From: Synaphobranchus kaupii
Taxonomy: Eukaryota; Chordata; Actinopteri; Anguilliformes; Synaphobranchidae
Assembly (NCBI GenBank): GCA_029718625.1
Contig: CM056378.1
Location: 67,603,027 to 67,667,026 of the forward strand
Direction of reading: 5' to 3'
DNA: 64,000 nt
Within the stretch, counting starts at the first letter, position 1, and every line of letters starts with the position of its first letter. Shown one piece after another: positions 46,453 to 56,140 of this stretch. The translations under genes and the position numbers were made by a program. Under the pieces are notes generated by a model. The model worked only from the letters and a program-made list of their open reading frames with translations. It ran no database searches and was not told where the DNA came from.

Positions 46453-46640
46453 GCTATTCAACACTGGATTGCCGGATGCGTAACTCCAACCTTCCATGTG
46501 TGGGCTACGAGCTAGCGAGCAAGCTAGTGAGTTCATAAGCACAGCAGTTAGGATATTCAACACTGGATTGCCGGATGCGTAACTCCAACCGTCCATGTGT
46601 GGGCTACGAGCTAGCGAGCGAGCTAGTGACTTTCTGCACA
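46453..46640 (+). repeat. About 103-bp tandem duplication
   Basis: TATTCAACACTGGATTGCCG through GGGCTACGAGCTAGCGAGC occurs twice (from about 46,454 and 46,556). The partner block at 61,070-61,145 has a single copy, so the duplication arose after the block was copied. Confidence 0.9.
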
Positions 46641-46920
46641 GCAGAGTTTTTTTCCGGTAGTGTAGAATGTTACCTGCGGGAAATGTTTTGGTACCGGACA
46701 GCTAGGTTTAGTTTAGTTTTCTGTAGTGCAATGAATGTAGGCTATAATGCATGTTGATTCGCTTCGTAGTAGCCTAGCTTGTTTCTGCTTCCTGACGAGT
46801 AGCAGGAAGTAACGTTGGCGAACAAGCTTAATTGGACAACGCATATTTCCCAGGAATCTTAGCCAGAAAGAAAACAGTAGATACTACTAAGAAAGTACAT
46901 ACCAGAGATTATTCTTCCTC

Positions 46921-46951
<31 letters not shown>

Positions 46952-47309
46952 AAGTGTTTGCAGTAAGCTACATTATCAGCAGAGTAGCGTAGACTAGAGC
47001 CACATTCGGAGGCTATCTATTTATTTATAAGTGACTAACCATGAATCAGATATGTTTAGGGAATTGGCGGTTTATAAATCCGATCGCTTAAAGGCTTGCA
47101 GCTTAAAAGAGGCTATCCTCAATTCTTAATGTAGGCTATTATCGTAAATTCTTAATTTTCCTAGTAGTTAATTTTATGGTGACCTTGTGTCATGTGTGAC
47201 AAGGATAAAGTGAACAGAGCTGAAGTGAAGAAATTAATGAATAAAGAAATGTTGGCTGAGGCAAGGGGTTTCCACAGTCAGTCAGTCATGACCGCAAGAG
47301 CAGAGCGTA

Positions 47310-47359
47310 ACACCCTCCCCAAACCAGACAAAAGTGAGCGTCTGGTTTGGGGAGGGTGT
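47310..47359. other. Perfect 20-bp hairpin
   Basis: 47,310-47,329 and 47,340-47,359 are exact reverse complements (core CCCTCCCCAAACCAGAC) around a 10-nt loop. Either strand of a transcript would fold into a short stable stem-loop. Confidence 0.95.
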
Positions 47360-47514
47360 GATATAATACAAGTGAAACATTGAACAGTTAATATTGTAAA
47401 CCTGTTTTGCCTTTGCAATAAAAATACGTTAATGTGTCAATGTGAAAATAATAACAGTCTAAGAAATGAAAAGAACTTAACAGTTGCACATTGTTTTTGT
47501 GGAAAATACACGTG

Positions 47515-47585
47515 CCCTGCTGGGCTCGAACCCACTATCCACTGTGTGACAGACTGCAGTTTTAACCACTAAGCCACAGTAGCTT
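47515..47585 (-). other. tRNA-like sequence, probably a SINE head
   Basis: The minus strand reads TGTGGCTTAGTGGTTAAAAC (A box) and later AGTGGGTTCGAGCCCAGC (B box), a good internal pol III promoter. The acceptor arms do not pair well and the anticodon region is poor, so it is not called as a functional tRNA. Confidence 0.6.
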
Positions 47586-48040
47586 CTTGGAAAGCACGAA
47601 GCCATTAGCTACATTAACATTAAAAAACATTAGTATGAAGCATTTTTATTGGACGATAAGTTTGATGAGCAGGTATACAGACCATACCCTCAAATAATAA
47701 TTCTCCCCATTGGATAACATCGCGACAGAGGCAGGCAGTTTGGCAGGAAAATTGGAAGAAGAAGAAGAAGCGGAAGAGGAAGGAGAAAAAAGGCAAAATA
47801 ACCCAAGTTTGGGGCTTTATTGTATGGATGTGTGAAGTTGTATCTGAATGCTGTGTGGTTACATTAGGTCAGAACATACAGAAGTTAATGTTTTAAGGGC
47901 TGAGAGTCTATGGTCATTGTGGTTACTTCTGTAGGAAACCCTGAAAAGTGTCAAACTCTCGGTGCTGTATAGGTATGGGGCATGCCCCGCCAAGCCGTAA
48001 CTTGGCGGATGTCATACCTGCCATCCCAATGTATACTTTT

Positions 48041-48539
48041 GTCCTGGGATTGCATTTTTCTGTATTTTTTTTATTTTTATTTTCCTATTCATAATGACTC
48101 CAAGGAAATTTTTACCTTAATCTACCACATATCAGCGCACAGTAAATTGGAATGAGCATTTGTCATGCCCTAAGAGACAAGCCATAGCCTATATTATGTA
48201 CAATAACATGAACATAAAATAGTATTCCACCATCTGCAAAATGCTGCCAAATGTTCTATCTTCAATTAACATCAGTAGCCTACATCAAAAATACATTTAA
48301 CGATTGCATTACAGTTTGTGAAATGTAGTCAAATGCGAAAATAACAATAGGGCTATCAAACATATTGGAAAGACAGTGCTCGAGTGGAAACATGAACGTA
48401 CATATGTAGCCAGCAAGACCAACGGTATTTTAGACGCAAAAATACTTACATATCGGAAAAGGGAAACTCCCCTCCATAATGCCTATTCTGTACAGCTTGC
48501 GTTATACTAGACAGTTAAAACGAAAACTGCCGTTACGCT
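48041..48539. other. No gene seen
   Basis: AT-rich. It may belong to block C, whose partner runs off the right edge of the window at this point. Confidence 0.5.
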
Positions 48540-49705
48540 GGGCTGTAGTAAATTGATCAAAGCACCGAAAAAGACGTGACATATACCGTTGCTAAGGTTA
48601 TAATGTACTCTATTGGGTAAAAAAGCCGACAATTAAACCAGAATTAACTGTAATGAATGAGACAGGCTTACATGGCATGGGGGTATTACCCGTCGATGTT
48701 TCAGATCGTGTAATAGCGGTATAAAGTGTTGTATATTTCTCAAACCGATTGTCCCAGACAATAAATGACCACTGAATTTTGAATGGAACATCTCGATGTG
48801 TAAAACCGATGGTAGGATTGTATATTTATTTCATATTTAGTAGCATATATTGCTAGTAGAATACATGGTAGAATGAGACAGTACTTTCACAGTTTATTTT
48901 GCATTTGAGTGAGCAGGGCTTTTCATGGCTTTTCTGGCATACACTGTAAAAAAAAAAAGTATTTTAACAGACAATCTACTGTAAATTTTACTGGATTTTT
49001 CCTGTTTTCTCAAAAAATCCTGTAAAATTACAGAAATATGCTTTATATAAAATATCTCTTTTTAAAATAACAGCAATAACCCATAAATATAAAAAGACAG
49101 ACTATGTCTGTTAATTGAAGGTTGTTATTTTTATTTAAATGGTCTTGCTCATAGGTTTATGGGGAAATACCATTTAATAATGTGATTTTGTCAACAAATG
49201 AGAATGAATGAATGAAAAATTACTGTCATTTTTAGGGGTTTCCTCTGTAATTACATTTACAGCAATGTTCTGTTATTTTATGGTAGTCTACTGGCAACTT
49301 TGCTGCCAGACTTTTTACAGTTTTTTAATGGGATTTTTTTTTACAGTGTACGATCAGGCTATTGTTGGGTTTATCTCGTTGCTATGACGTTATTCTAATT
49401 TTATATAATGAATAAATATATTTATGAACTCAAACATAGACGCTATTGTCCACTATGTCACGCATGGGTAGGTATAGACTAGGTGGGGGGTTGCTTGTTA
49501 AATGGACTTGCTACAGGAAATAGTGACACTTAGAAACTCCGTATTCAGGAGAAATCGTCATGAACTGTCTACCAATAAAGTTAAAACACAGAGTTTGTGA
49601 TTTCCACTAATAGTTTGACTGCAGTAGCAACAAATGTCTCATTTGAGCAAAAAGGTCCCGCCGACGGGCCCTTCTACGCAAAGCAGTTAATACCTTAATC
49701 ACCTC
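48540..49705. repeat. Inverted-duplicated block C (partner 63,255-64,000)
   Basis: Reverse-complement match to 64,000-63,255: TACCGTTGCTAAGGTTATAA, CCGACAATTAAACCAGAAT, GTAATAGCGGTATAAAGTG, GGGGGGTTGCTTGTTAAATG and CAGTAGCAACAAATGTCTC. The left copy carries an extra MITE at 48,942-49,348. Confidence 0.92.
48942..49348. mobile_element. Tc1/mariner-type MITE with empty-site partner
   Basis: Ends CACTGTAAAAAAAA and TTTTTTTTACAGTG; TA at 48,940-48,941 and 49,349-49,350. The inverted partner near 63,605 reads CTGGCATACAATCAGGC (reverse-complemented) with no element, a natural empty site. Length 407 bp, non-coding. Confidence 0.95.
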
Positions 49706-49879
49706 ACCACTCGTAACAAATAAATCTATACTCTGAATACATTGTCATGCAGTTTATGTGACAACTGTCAACTACATTCTAGAGCTTCTAAATTTTTAAC
49801 TTGATACAGCATGTTTAAAATATTGCTGAAGCAATCACATCAACGTTATTCACATCAACGGAGTTCAGAAAATCTTTTG

Positions 49880-50190
49880 CCGTGGCAATATACCCTGATT
49901 AAAAGTGAGTCGGCTTTGTGATACAGAAAACCCAGGGTTGGAGCTTAATTTAGCTCGCTATCCACTTAATCTCGCTTCGTAGTACACCCCTCTGGAGTTA
50001 AACCTGCATACACAATGGCGCTCCCGAACACAAGTTAACCCGCATAAACAATGTCCCTCCAAAACTGGAGTTAAACCTGCATACACAGTGGCCCTCCAGG
50101 GCTGGAGTTAAACCTAAATAAACAGCGGCCCTCCAGGACTGGAGTTAAACCTAAATACACAATGGCCTTCCAGGACTGAAGTTGCCCATC
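49880..50190 (+). repeat. Second copy of the TTAAACCTGCATAC minisatellite and flank
   Basis: 49,880-50,020 matches 32,850-32,990 almost exactly. Six or so CTGGAGTTAAACCTGCATAC or TTAAACCTAAATACACA units follow to 50,190. Confidence 0.88.
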
Positions 50191-50492
50191 CCTGATGTAG
50201 GCATTACTGCAGGACAAGTGGGACACTGAGGAGGTGTTCAGGTTAGTATCTAAGGGAGTGTGGTGGGGGCAGGGGTGCCACCAGGGATTTTGGGCCACAT
50301 GAAAAGATATATCACATTGGGCCCCACCACCCCACCACCACAGGCCACGTCAACCCTACGTAATTACTGTAGCCACACACCTCCAGAAGCCAATCGACCC
50401 ATTCAAATCAACATAAATATTGTCAGTTTAACCTTAAATAAACGTATTATGGACAATAACTGTCCTTATATGTAATTTTAATGCGATATATA

Positions 50493-51035
50493 CACTGCCC
50501 AGCCAAAACAAAAGTCACCATTGCACCCGTCATGCATAGTGCCCACTGTACAAGCCTCTGGAGGCAGTGTTATGATCTGGGGTTGCTTCAGTTGGTCAGG
50601 TCTAGGCTCAGCAACATTATGCAGCAATAAAATGAAGTCAGCTAAGTACCTGAATGTACTGAATGACCAGGTTATCCCATCAATGGGCATTTTCCAGGAC
50701 GACAATGCCAAGATTCATCGGGGTCAAATTGTGAAAGAGTGGTTCTGGGAGCATGAGGAATCATTTTCACACATGAATTAGCCACCAGATTCCTGTCCTT
50801 AACCCCATTGAAAGTCTTTGGGATGTGCTGGAGAACACTTTACGGAGTGGTTCGACTCTCCCGTCGTCAATACAAGATCTCAGCCAAAAATCCATGCAAC
50901 TCTGGATGGAAATAAATGTTGTGACATTGCATAAGGTTGTCGAAACAATGCCACAACAAATGCGCGCCGTAATCAAAGCTAAAGGCGGTCCAACGAAATA
51001 TTAGAGTGTGCGACTTTTTTTTTGGCCGGGCAGTG
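50493..51035 (+). mobile_element. Deletion derivative of a Tc1-like element
   Basis: Ends CACTGCCCAGCCAAAACAAA and CACTGCCCGGCCAAAAAAAA (reverse-complemented), with TA at 50,491-50,492 and 51,036-51,037. At 543 bp it has lost the first half of the usual 1.6 kb but keeps both ends. Confidence 0.93.
50521..51004 (+). pseudogene. C-terminal half of a Tc1-like transposase
   Basis: The plus-strand frame shows [16 protein letters not shown], then [19 protein letters not shown] with the second catalytic Asp. A stop follows at 50,779. A shifted frame continues with LNPIESLWDVLEKTLRSG, carrying the third acidic residue (Glu), and ends VIKAKGGPTKY at 51,004. The first catalytic Asp and the DNA-binding domain are deleted. 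The protein would be inactive. Confidence 0.88.
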
Positions 51036-51429
51036 TATTAGGACTGTTTTGGCGGCTTTTAAACTCACATTTTCCCAACATTCGATCAATGATAAGAGTA
51101 GGACTCCGAAAACAGATCAGCGCAGCCAATATTCCGTTCTATTCAGTAGTCTCGCGGTCATTTCAGATTGTTCTAAGATTAATCATTGAGATTAAAGATC
51201 TACAGACACATCTAAAGACACTGTTATTATGGCTATGGGTTGATTCGACGTGGGTGGTCTGGTCTCCAGAACAAAACAGATAAATTATACCAGCAATTAA
51301 GCAAAGAGAACATTATCAGAATATTTATTTCACACAATATGGTGACATTCACAAAAGGTAAATAAACTGTAGAACTGAAAGAATACCTAACCCGGACCAA
51401 TTTGCTAGGACTAACCCAAGATAAGGAAG
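51036..51429. other. No gene seen
   Basis: hAT interior between the Tc1 remnant and the Penelope-like fragment, with no recognised signal. Confidence 0.5.
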
Positions 51430-51860
51430 ACTGGAGCACACAGAGCTCAGAGCAAAAAAATATTTAATAAGACTGACATTTCGACGTCAACGACGTCTTC
51501 TTCAGAGTCAAACGGAAATACAGACAACGCACCGGGAGGTATATAAATACCCTCCCATCAATTACACATAGTAAGGTGCGCATGTGTGGGACTAATAGAT
51601 CTCGTAGTAGATACCACATACGCAATGTTATATTCTTTAACAATGTAGAGAGAAGACCGACAAATGTCATGGGTAAATAAACTGAATAATAACCTATTAT
51701 GAGCATGGCATAAACAATATATAATGAAAATCAAATAGCCTATACAAAAATTACAAAAAACATGAAATATTCAGAGACTCATTTAACCCATTAGGTTCCA
51801 CACTATTAAGTGTATGTATCCAGTACGCCTGGATTACCCCCCTTTTAAACTGTAGAACTA
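51430..51860 (-). mobile_element. Penelope-like element 3' end with hammerhead-like motif
   Basis: The minus strand carries a 28-codon coding tail (51,857-51,771: VIQAYWIHTLNSVEPNGLNE, SLNISCFL then stop) that resembles the end of the GIY-YIG region of fish Penelope-like elements. It is followed by an untranslated region with a hammerhead-like core at 51,479-51,505. The rest of the gene is missing upstream of about 51,860, the usual 5' truncation. Confidence 0.65.
51479..51505 (-). ncRNA. Hammerhead-ribozyme-like motif of a Penelope-like element
   Basis: The minus strand reads CTGAAGA (matching the core CUGANGA), then a 6-bp stem GACGTC/GACGTC with loop GTT, then GAAA, in the order a hammerhead needs. 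One extra A sits between the core and stem II. Penelope-like elements are known to carry such motifs in their terminal repeats. Stems I and III were not resolved, so activity is uncertain. Confidence 0.5.
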
Positions 51861-52955
51861 TTCCCCTACTTGACAATCAGTTGACTTGATCAACTGTCAG
51901 AATTCTGAAAGACTGTCAGGTCAATATTTTCGCTGGTCACTCGGTATATCCCACCTTATAACTTAAAAGTCGAAAGATTTAAACGGATTTTGAATATTGA
52001 CATGTCAGGCGCCAATCACGTTTAGTATGACGAGCATGCCGTAACGATTAATTAGCAAATAACAATGCTGAATACTTCTGACGTAATTTACACAGCAACT
52101 TAGTGGCTAAGGGAAATCGATGATGATTCAGAAAATATAACTTTAAAAGATTTAATTCCATCTTCTACTGGGACGTTTGCTGTTTATCAAGGGTGTGTCA
52201 GAAATTTTTGGTGCCACTGACCACAATCGAACGATTTCACTTTTACCATTCGATTGAACAAGTAATGTTAGAAATCAATTTTGTATGGGTTAATGCTATT
52301 GCTTTCTGCTAGCTACATCATTCTAGCCTCTTATGGGGATGGATCAATAAAGGCTAACAATTCACTACGTGAATTCACTGCTGTCTACATTCTAAAGCTC
52401 CGGTTTGCCCTAATATTAAGTAACTAATGTTAGGGGAGCAAAAGTAGCCTATTTCACTATGGACTAAGGCTAGCTAACAGGTTCATTTCCACCACTCACG
52501 GACTACTACACCCACCTTCCTTCGTTTCTCTCTCCTATCTTTCTTTTGTTTCTTTTCGTTTTTGGAAGCCTTTTTTTTTTTTTAGGAAGCTGAGACATGA
52601 TGCTCCACCGGCACTCCTCACTCGCAATTTTTACTGCTAGGCTAGCAAATACTGTTCCGCGGCTGGTTTAGCGGCAGGACCGAACCATTTCATGTAAATA
52701 GAGAGGGGGGGGGGTGAGCAATACAGAGGCCCTCTGGATGTTTACTTTTTGCCAAAAACAAGAAAAGAAAAAGAAACCGTTCGTTTTATTAGTACATTGT
52801 AAATAAAATTTTTATTAATGATAAAATTAATGATTATAGGTTAATAATTTAATATTGAAAAACATTTACCTAATGTTCTAATATTTTTTTTGGACCCCTG
52901 TCAGTCAGGGGCCCTTAGAATAGTCCTAACCTTTCCCCCCCCATACGGCGCCCCT
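51861..52955. other. No gene seen; hAT right interior
   Basis: No coding frame. There is a T run at 52,570-52,583, a G run near 52,708-52,715, and AT-rich sequence at 52,790-52,880. Confidence 0.55.
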
Positions 52956-53269
52956 GGGTGGGGGTGGGGTGGGACAGTGAGGAGGTGTTCAGGTTAGGGT
53001 CTAAAGGAGCGTGGTGGTCTGGGACCACTGGTGGTAGCACGCTGTGTCCTGGGTGTCCTAGGTACACCCAGTTTTTCATTGGAACACCCAAAAATCGAAG
53101 TTTCCGCCACACCATCCCCGGTCCGAGATCGCAACCATGGGCGTCATTTGGGTATGGTAAGCCATGGCAGTCATACCTTGCGATTCAGCTGCCCTAGCCA
53201 CTGCCAATGCTCCTGACATAGTTCAATAGGAAAATGAGTCAGGAGAAACAACCCTTAAAGTGATCCATC

Positions 53270-53539
53270 CATATCTACTACATATACAATGACTTTATTT
53301 AAGTTTATGTTCATTTGTCCAATTACTTTTGTTCCCCTAAAATGGGTGGCACTATGTATAAAAATGGCTACAACTGCTACGCAGTTCATCCGATATGGAT
53401 GTAAAAACCCTCTAATTAAAGCTGAAAGTCTGCCCTTTAACCTCATTGTCACTGTAGCAATTTAGAATCCGATGTGCTGGAGTACAGAGCCAAAACAACA
53501 AAAATAGTGTCACCGTCCAAATACTTATGGACTGCACTG
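53270..53539 (-). mobile_element. Terminal fragment of a Tc1-like element
   Basis: The minus strand starts CAGTGCAGTCCATAAGTATT and continues TTGGACGGTGACAC, TTGTTGTTTTGGCTCTGTAC and TTTACATCCATATCGGATGA, the well-known end of a fish Tc1 family. Only one end is present and there is no transposase. Confidence 0.8.
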
Positions 53540-53995
53540 TATACACATTCTCAGTAAATGTATACGTACACACATTGGACCTCATGTATAAACGGTGCAC
53601 ACGTACAAAAAATATACGTATGCCAGTTTCCCCGCCATCGGAGTCACCAATTCCCAGTCTCAAAAATGTACGCATGAGTCATACTCTGTGTAAATGTGTG
53701 CATGTTTTGACGTCAAGTTTGTTTTTATAAATCCCAAATATGTGGGGAAAGTGGTGTACACATTTTATGCACATATGTTTATACATGAGGCCCATTCAGA
53801 GTAAATTTATATATACATGCATTCCTAGTAAATATACACAAACACTCCCCATTAAATTGCACATATACACATTACCAGCAAATGTACACATACACACATT
53901 CCCATTAAATGTGCATACACACATATTCCCAGTAAATGTACAATTACACACATCCCCAGTAAATGTACACATACACACATTCCCAGCAATACAGC
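53540..53995 (+). repeat. Minisatellite, about 28-bp units
   Basis: Units of CACATTCCCAGTAAATGTAC plus ACATACA recur from 53,800 to 53,995. A first partial unit at 53,543-53,576 lies on the other side of a Harbinger MITE. Open frames on both strands are by-products. Confidence 0.88.
53577..53793. mobile_element. Harbinger-type MITE
   Basis: Ends GGACCTCATGTATAAAC and GTTTATACATGAGGCCC are inverted repeats with one mismatch, flanked by the 3-bp duplication ATT (53,574-53,576 and 53,794-53,796). Length 217 bp, non-coding. It interrupts the 28-bp minisatellite. Confidence 0.88.
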
Positions 53996-54599
53996 AACAA
54001 AAAATCACTGATTAAACCAGCACTTAAACTGAAATCAAACAAAATGATTCAAAGACAGAAGGTTCAGAAATGCTGTGTAAAAGGCAATAAAGCCATTGGA
54101 AAGTCCAAGTGGTGCTCCATCAAAAGTAACTATGATGCAACCAGTCTTACCTTGATGATACAGTCTAGCGAACAGTTCTGTGGGGAGATTACAGAGATGT
54201 CCTCTTGAAGACAGGGACTGTGGAGAGAGAAGGTCTGGACCAAAGCTAATATCACTCTCCATGCCATATCTGTCCACCTCACTGATTGCTTCTTAAAGAC
54301 AGAAGTGGATTCTCCAGGCATTCTAAGAAACCTGCTGTTGCCAGTCTGGTCTACATATAGGGTAGACAGTCATATTTTTGAAACGTTAGCCATTGTGTGC
54401 TGTCATAGATTGACACATCCGAGAGAGAAAGAGAGGGAGAGAAAAAGAGAGAGCGGGAGAGGGTGTGGTGTCTTACGGCAAGAACTTATGCATTCCTGCA
54501 ATTTCAGAACTTGAACAGACTCTCCCCTTACTTGCCGATCCCTGTTATTCCTTTACTTGAAAAGTGATACAACAATACAACACCACAATTGCATTGTCT
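53996..54599. other. No gene seen; purine-rich simple repeat
   Basis: 54,420-54,462 is a GAGAGA-type purine tract. No coding signal is seen elsewhere. Confidence 0.6.
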
Positions 54600-54604
54600 T
54601 AAAA

Positions 54605-54787
54605 AAAAACAAGTTAATGATTAGGGAACTGGGCTTGTAACAGAGGTTGCATGTTTGAATCCCTGGTGGGGCACTGCCATTGTATAAGGTACTTAAGCTG
54701 AACTGCTTCAGTAAATATCCACTAGTATTTATGGATTGCATGTAAAAGAATGTAAACTGTGTAAGTCCCTCTGGATGACATCTACTA
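54605..54787 (+). mobile_element. tRNA-derived SINE, degenerate head
   Basis: AACTGGGCTTGTAACAGAGG with TTGCATGTTTGAATCCCTGG looks like the anticodon to T-arm half of a tRNA (B box TTTGAATCC). It is followed by CTGCTTCAGTAAATATCC and GTAAGTCCCTCTGGATGACA, the conserved 3' body of a common fish SINE. The usual polymorphic tail is missing; a Harbinger-like end follows at 54,789. Confidence 0.75.
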
Positions 54788-54788
54788 A

Positions 54789-55100
54789 GGGCTCTATTTT
54801 CCGCATGGCGTTCGGCGAGTAATAGTCAATGGCATAGCGCATGGCGCACTCGGGTGGCTACTGAATTTTGCTATTTTCGGACCAGAGGCGAGGAGTGCAT
54901 AGCTCACAGCGCGCTGCGCAGGTTGAAAATGGGCTGGGTTATGCTGAATATTTATCAGTGGGTGTGCTTCAGCTGGATTCAACCATAGCTAATCAAATTA
55001 CCTCTTTAAGAGCCGTGTGCATTGTGACCTGGTGTATTCGGTGGACTCATTTTGACCATGTCGGGCTATCCTGCATCACATGGTTTAGTGAAAAATTATA
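54789..55100. mobile_element. Truncated Harbinger-like element end
   Basis: GGGCTCTATTTTCCGCATGG starts with the same 12 bp as the element at 44,907. Short-period GCGCATGGCGCA words follow, as in related fish elements. I did not find the other end, so the right boundary is nominal. Confidence 0.55.
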
Positions 55101-56140
55101 GCAGAACAGGCCCATTCGGTCGTGGTCGGGAGGCCTCCCGCTTGCCAGCCACTGTCAATTTCCGACTATGGCTGCAGTGGAAGACGATAGGCTATCTATT
55201 TTGCATTGATTTAATTGAATGTAATTGAGTTAAGAGGTATGTTTTTATCCCTATACGCAGGGGCGTAGCCATCATTTCAGAAGTGAGGGGGACGGAATGT
55301 TCAGGAGTAAGCATTTTTTTGCATAAACGTAAATGAACAGGTTTGTGTCACTTTTATTATGTGTGCATATATTAATTATTCACCAGCTTTTTTTTAACGT
55401 TTGTATTGTTTGTAAATATAGTAACAAAACAGACTTCTATTATGAATTATGGTGAGGTAAGAAAGTTGCAAAAAAGTACACTCCCCATCTGTAAGTACTA
55501 CTTTTCAAAACCATAACTCTACCCTACTAAGGCTAAGGGCAAACTGTGAAAACAATGAAACTGAGAAAACTGACTTTAAAGTGTATTTGCTGTCCAGACA
55601 AAGGCATATCTGTGACATCAGTTGATAGATTATGGTTTGATTCCTTACCATAGCATAATCTAAATTCATAAGACAGAGATCAGATACCATAGAGGCCATT
55701 CCAAGTGATGACTCAATTTTCACAAAATTTACAGTTATTGCATGCTGAAAAAGAAAAACAAACATTGTGGCTTTAAAGACAAAAAGGAAATTTAAAAAAG
55801 AAAAGTAATCTCCTTCTTTTACCACAAAATAAATACATTTCTTTTTGCAACAGTAGCCTCTCTGTGTCTGGAAAATCAGATATTATTTGCTATTTTACAT
55901 GGTTTTTATATGCTATTATCTCATTCATCCAACACATTTTTTGTTGAGTTTAACACTTTATTCATGGACATGATCAAACCAAAGTGAAGCACCCAAAAGT
56001 ATTTCTGCGCCTCTCCTAAGCCACAATGAATTGCTGTGCAATTATTCTTCTATTTAGGTTGTCCAGTTTATCTTTGTGAATATGACACACAGCAACAGCG
56101 TTGAGCCGAGACTGTATCATGGTGCTTCAGAGCCATGTTT

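Larger units (their letters stand above)
47273..47654. mobile_element. Block present only in the left copy, with hairpin and tRNA-like part
   Basis: The partner copy passes directly from GGCAAGGG to GCGATAAGCTTGATG (with about 12 other bases), while the left copy has about 380 bp between. It contains the 20-bp perfect hairpin at 47,310-47,359, an AATAAA at 47,419 and a minus-strand tRNA-like stretch at 47,515-47,585. It may be a SINE or several insertions. The edges are not clean. Confidence 0.5.
46013..48040. repeat. Inverted-duplicated block B (partner 60,043-61,579)
   Basis: Reverse-complement match to 61,579-60,043, with indels. Landmarks include ATGAATAACGCATGAAGATA, CATTCCAAAGAAATGTATGC, GGATGCGTAACTCCAACC, GGAATTGGCGGTTTATAAAT, CAAGTTTGGGGCTTTATTG and GCATGCCCCGCCAAGC. 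No gene is recognised. GAAGAAGAAGAAGCGGAAGA is a simple purine run. Confidence 0.9.
50270..52956. mobile_element. hAT element with nested Tc1 and Penelope fragments
   Basis: The left end CAGGGGTGCCACCAGGG and right end (reverse-complemented) CAGGGGCGCCGTATGGG are flanked by the 8-bp duplication GGTGGGGG (50,262-50,269 and 52,957-52,964). The duplication is G-rich, so slightly weaker evidence than usual. The 2,687-bp body contains a Tc1 deletion derivative and a Penelope-like 3' end but no recognisable hAT transposase. A 40-bp sequence (GAGGAGGTGTTCAGGTTAG) occurs on both outer sides, so the target was probably a short tandem repeat. Confidence 0.82.

Noticed and set aside
47515..47585. Functional tRNA gene on the minus strand
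   Set aside because: The A and B boxes are good but the acceptor stem does not pair and the anticodon arm is poor. A SINE head is more likely.
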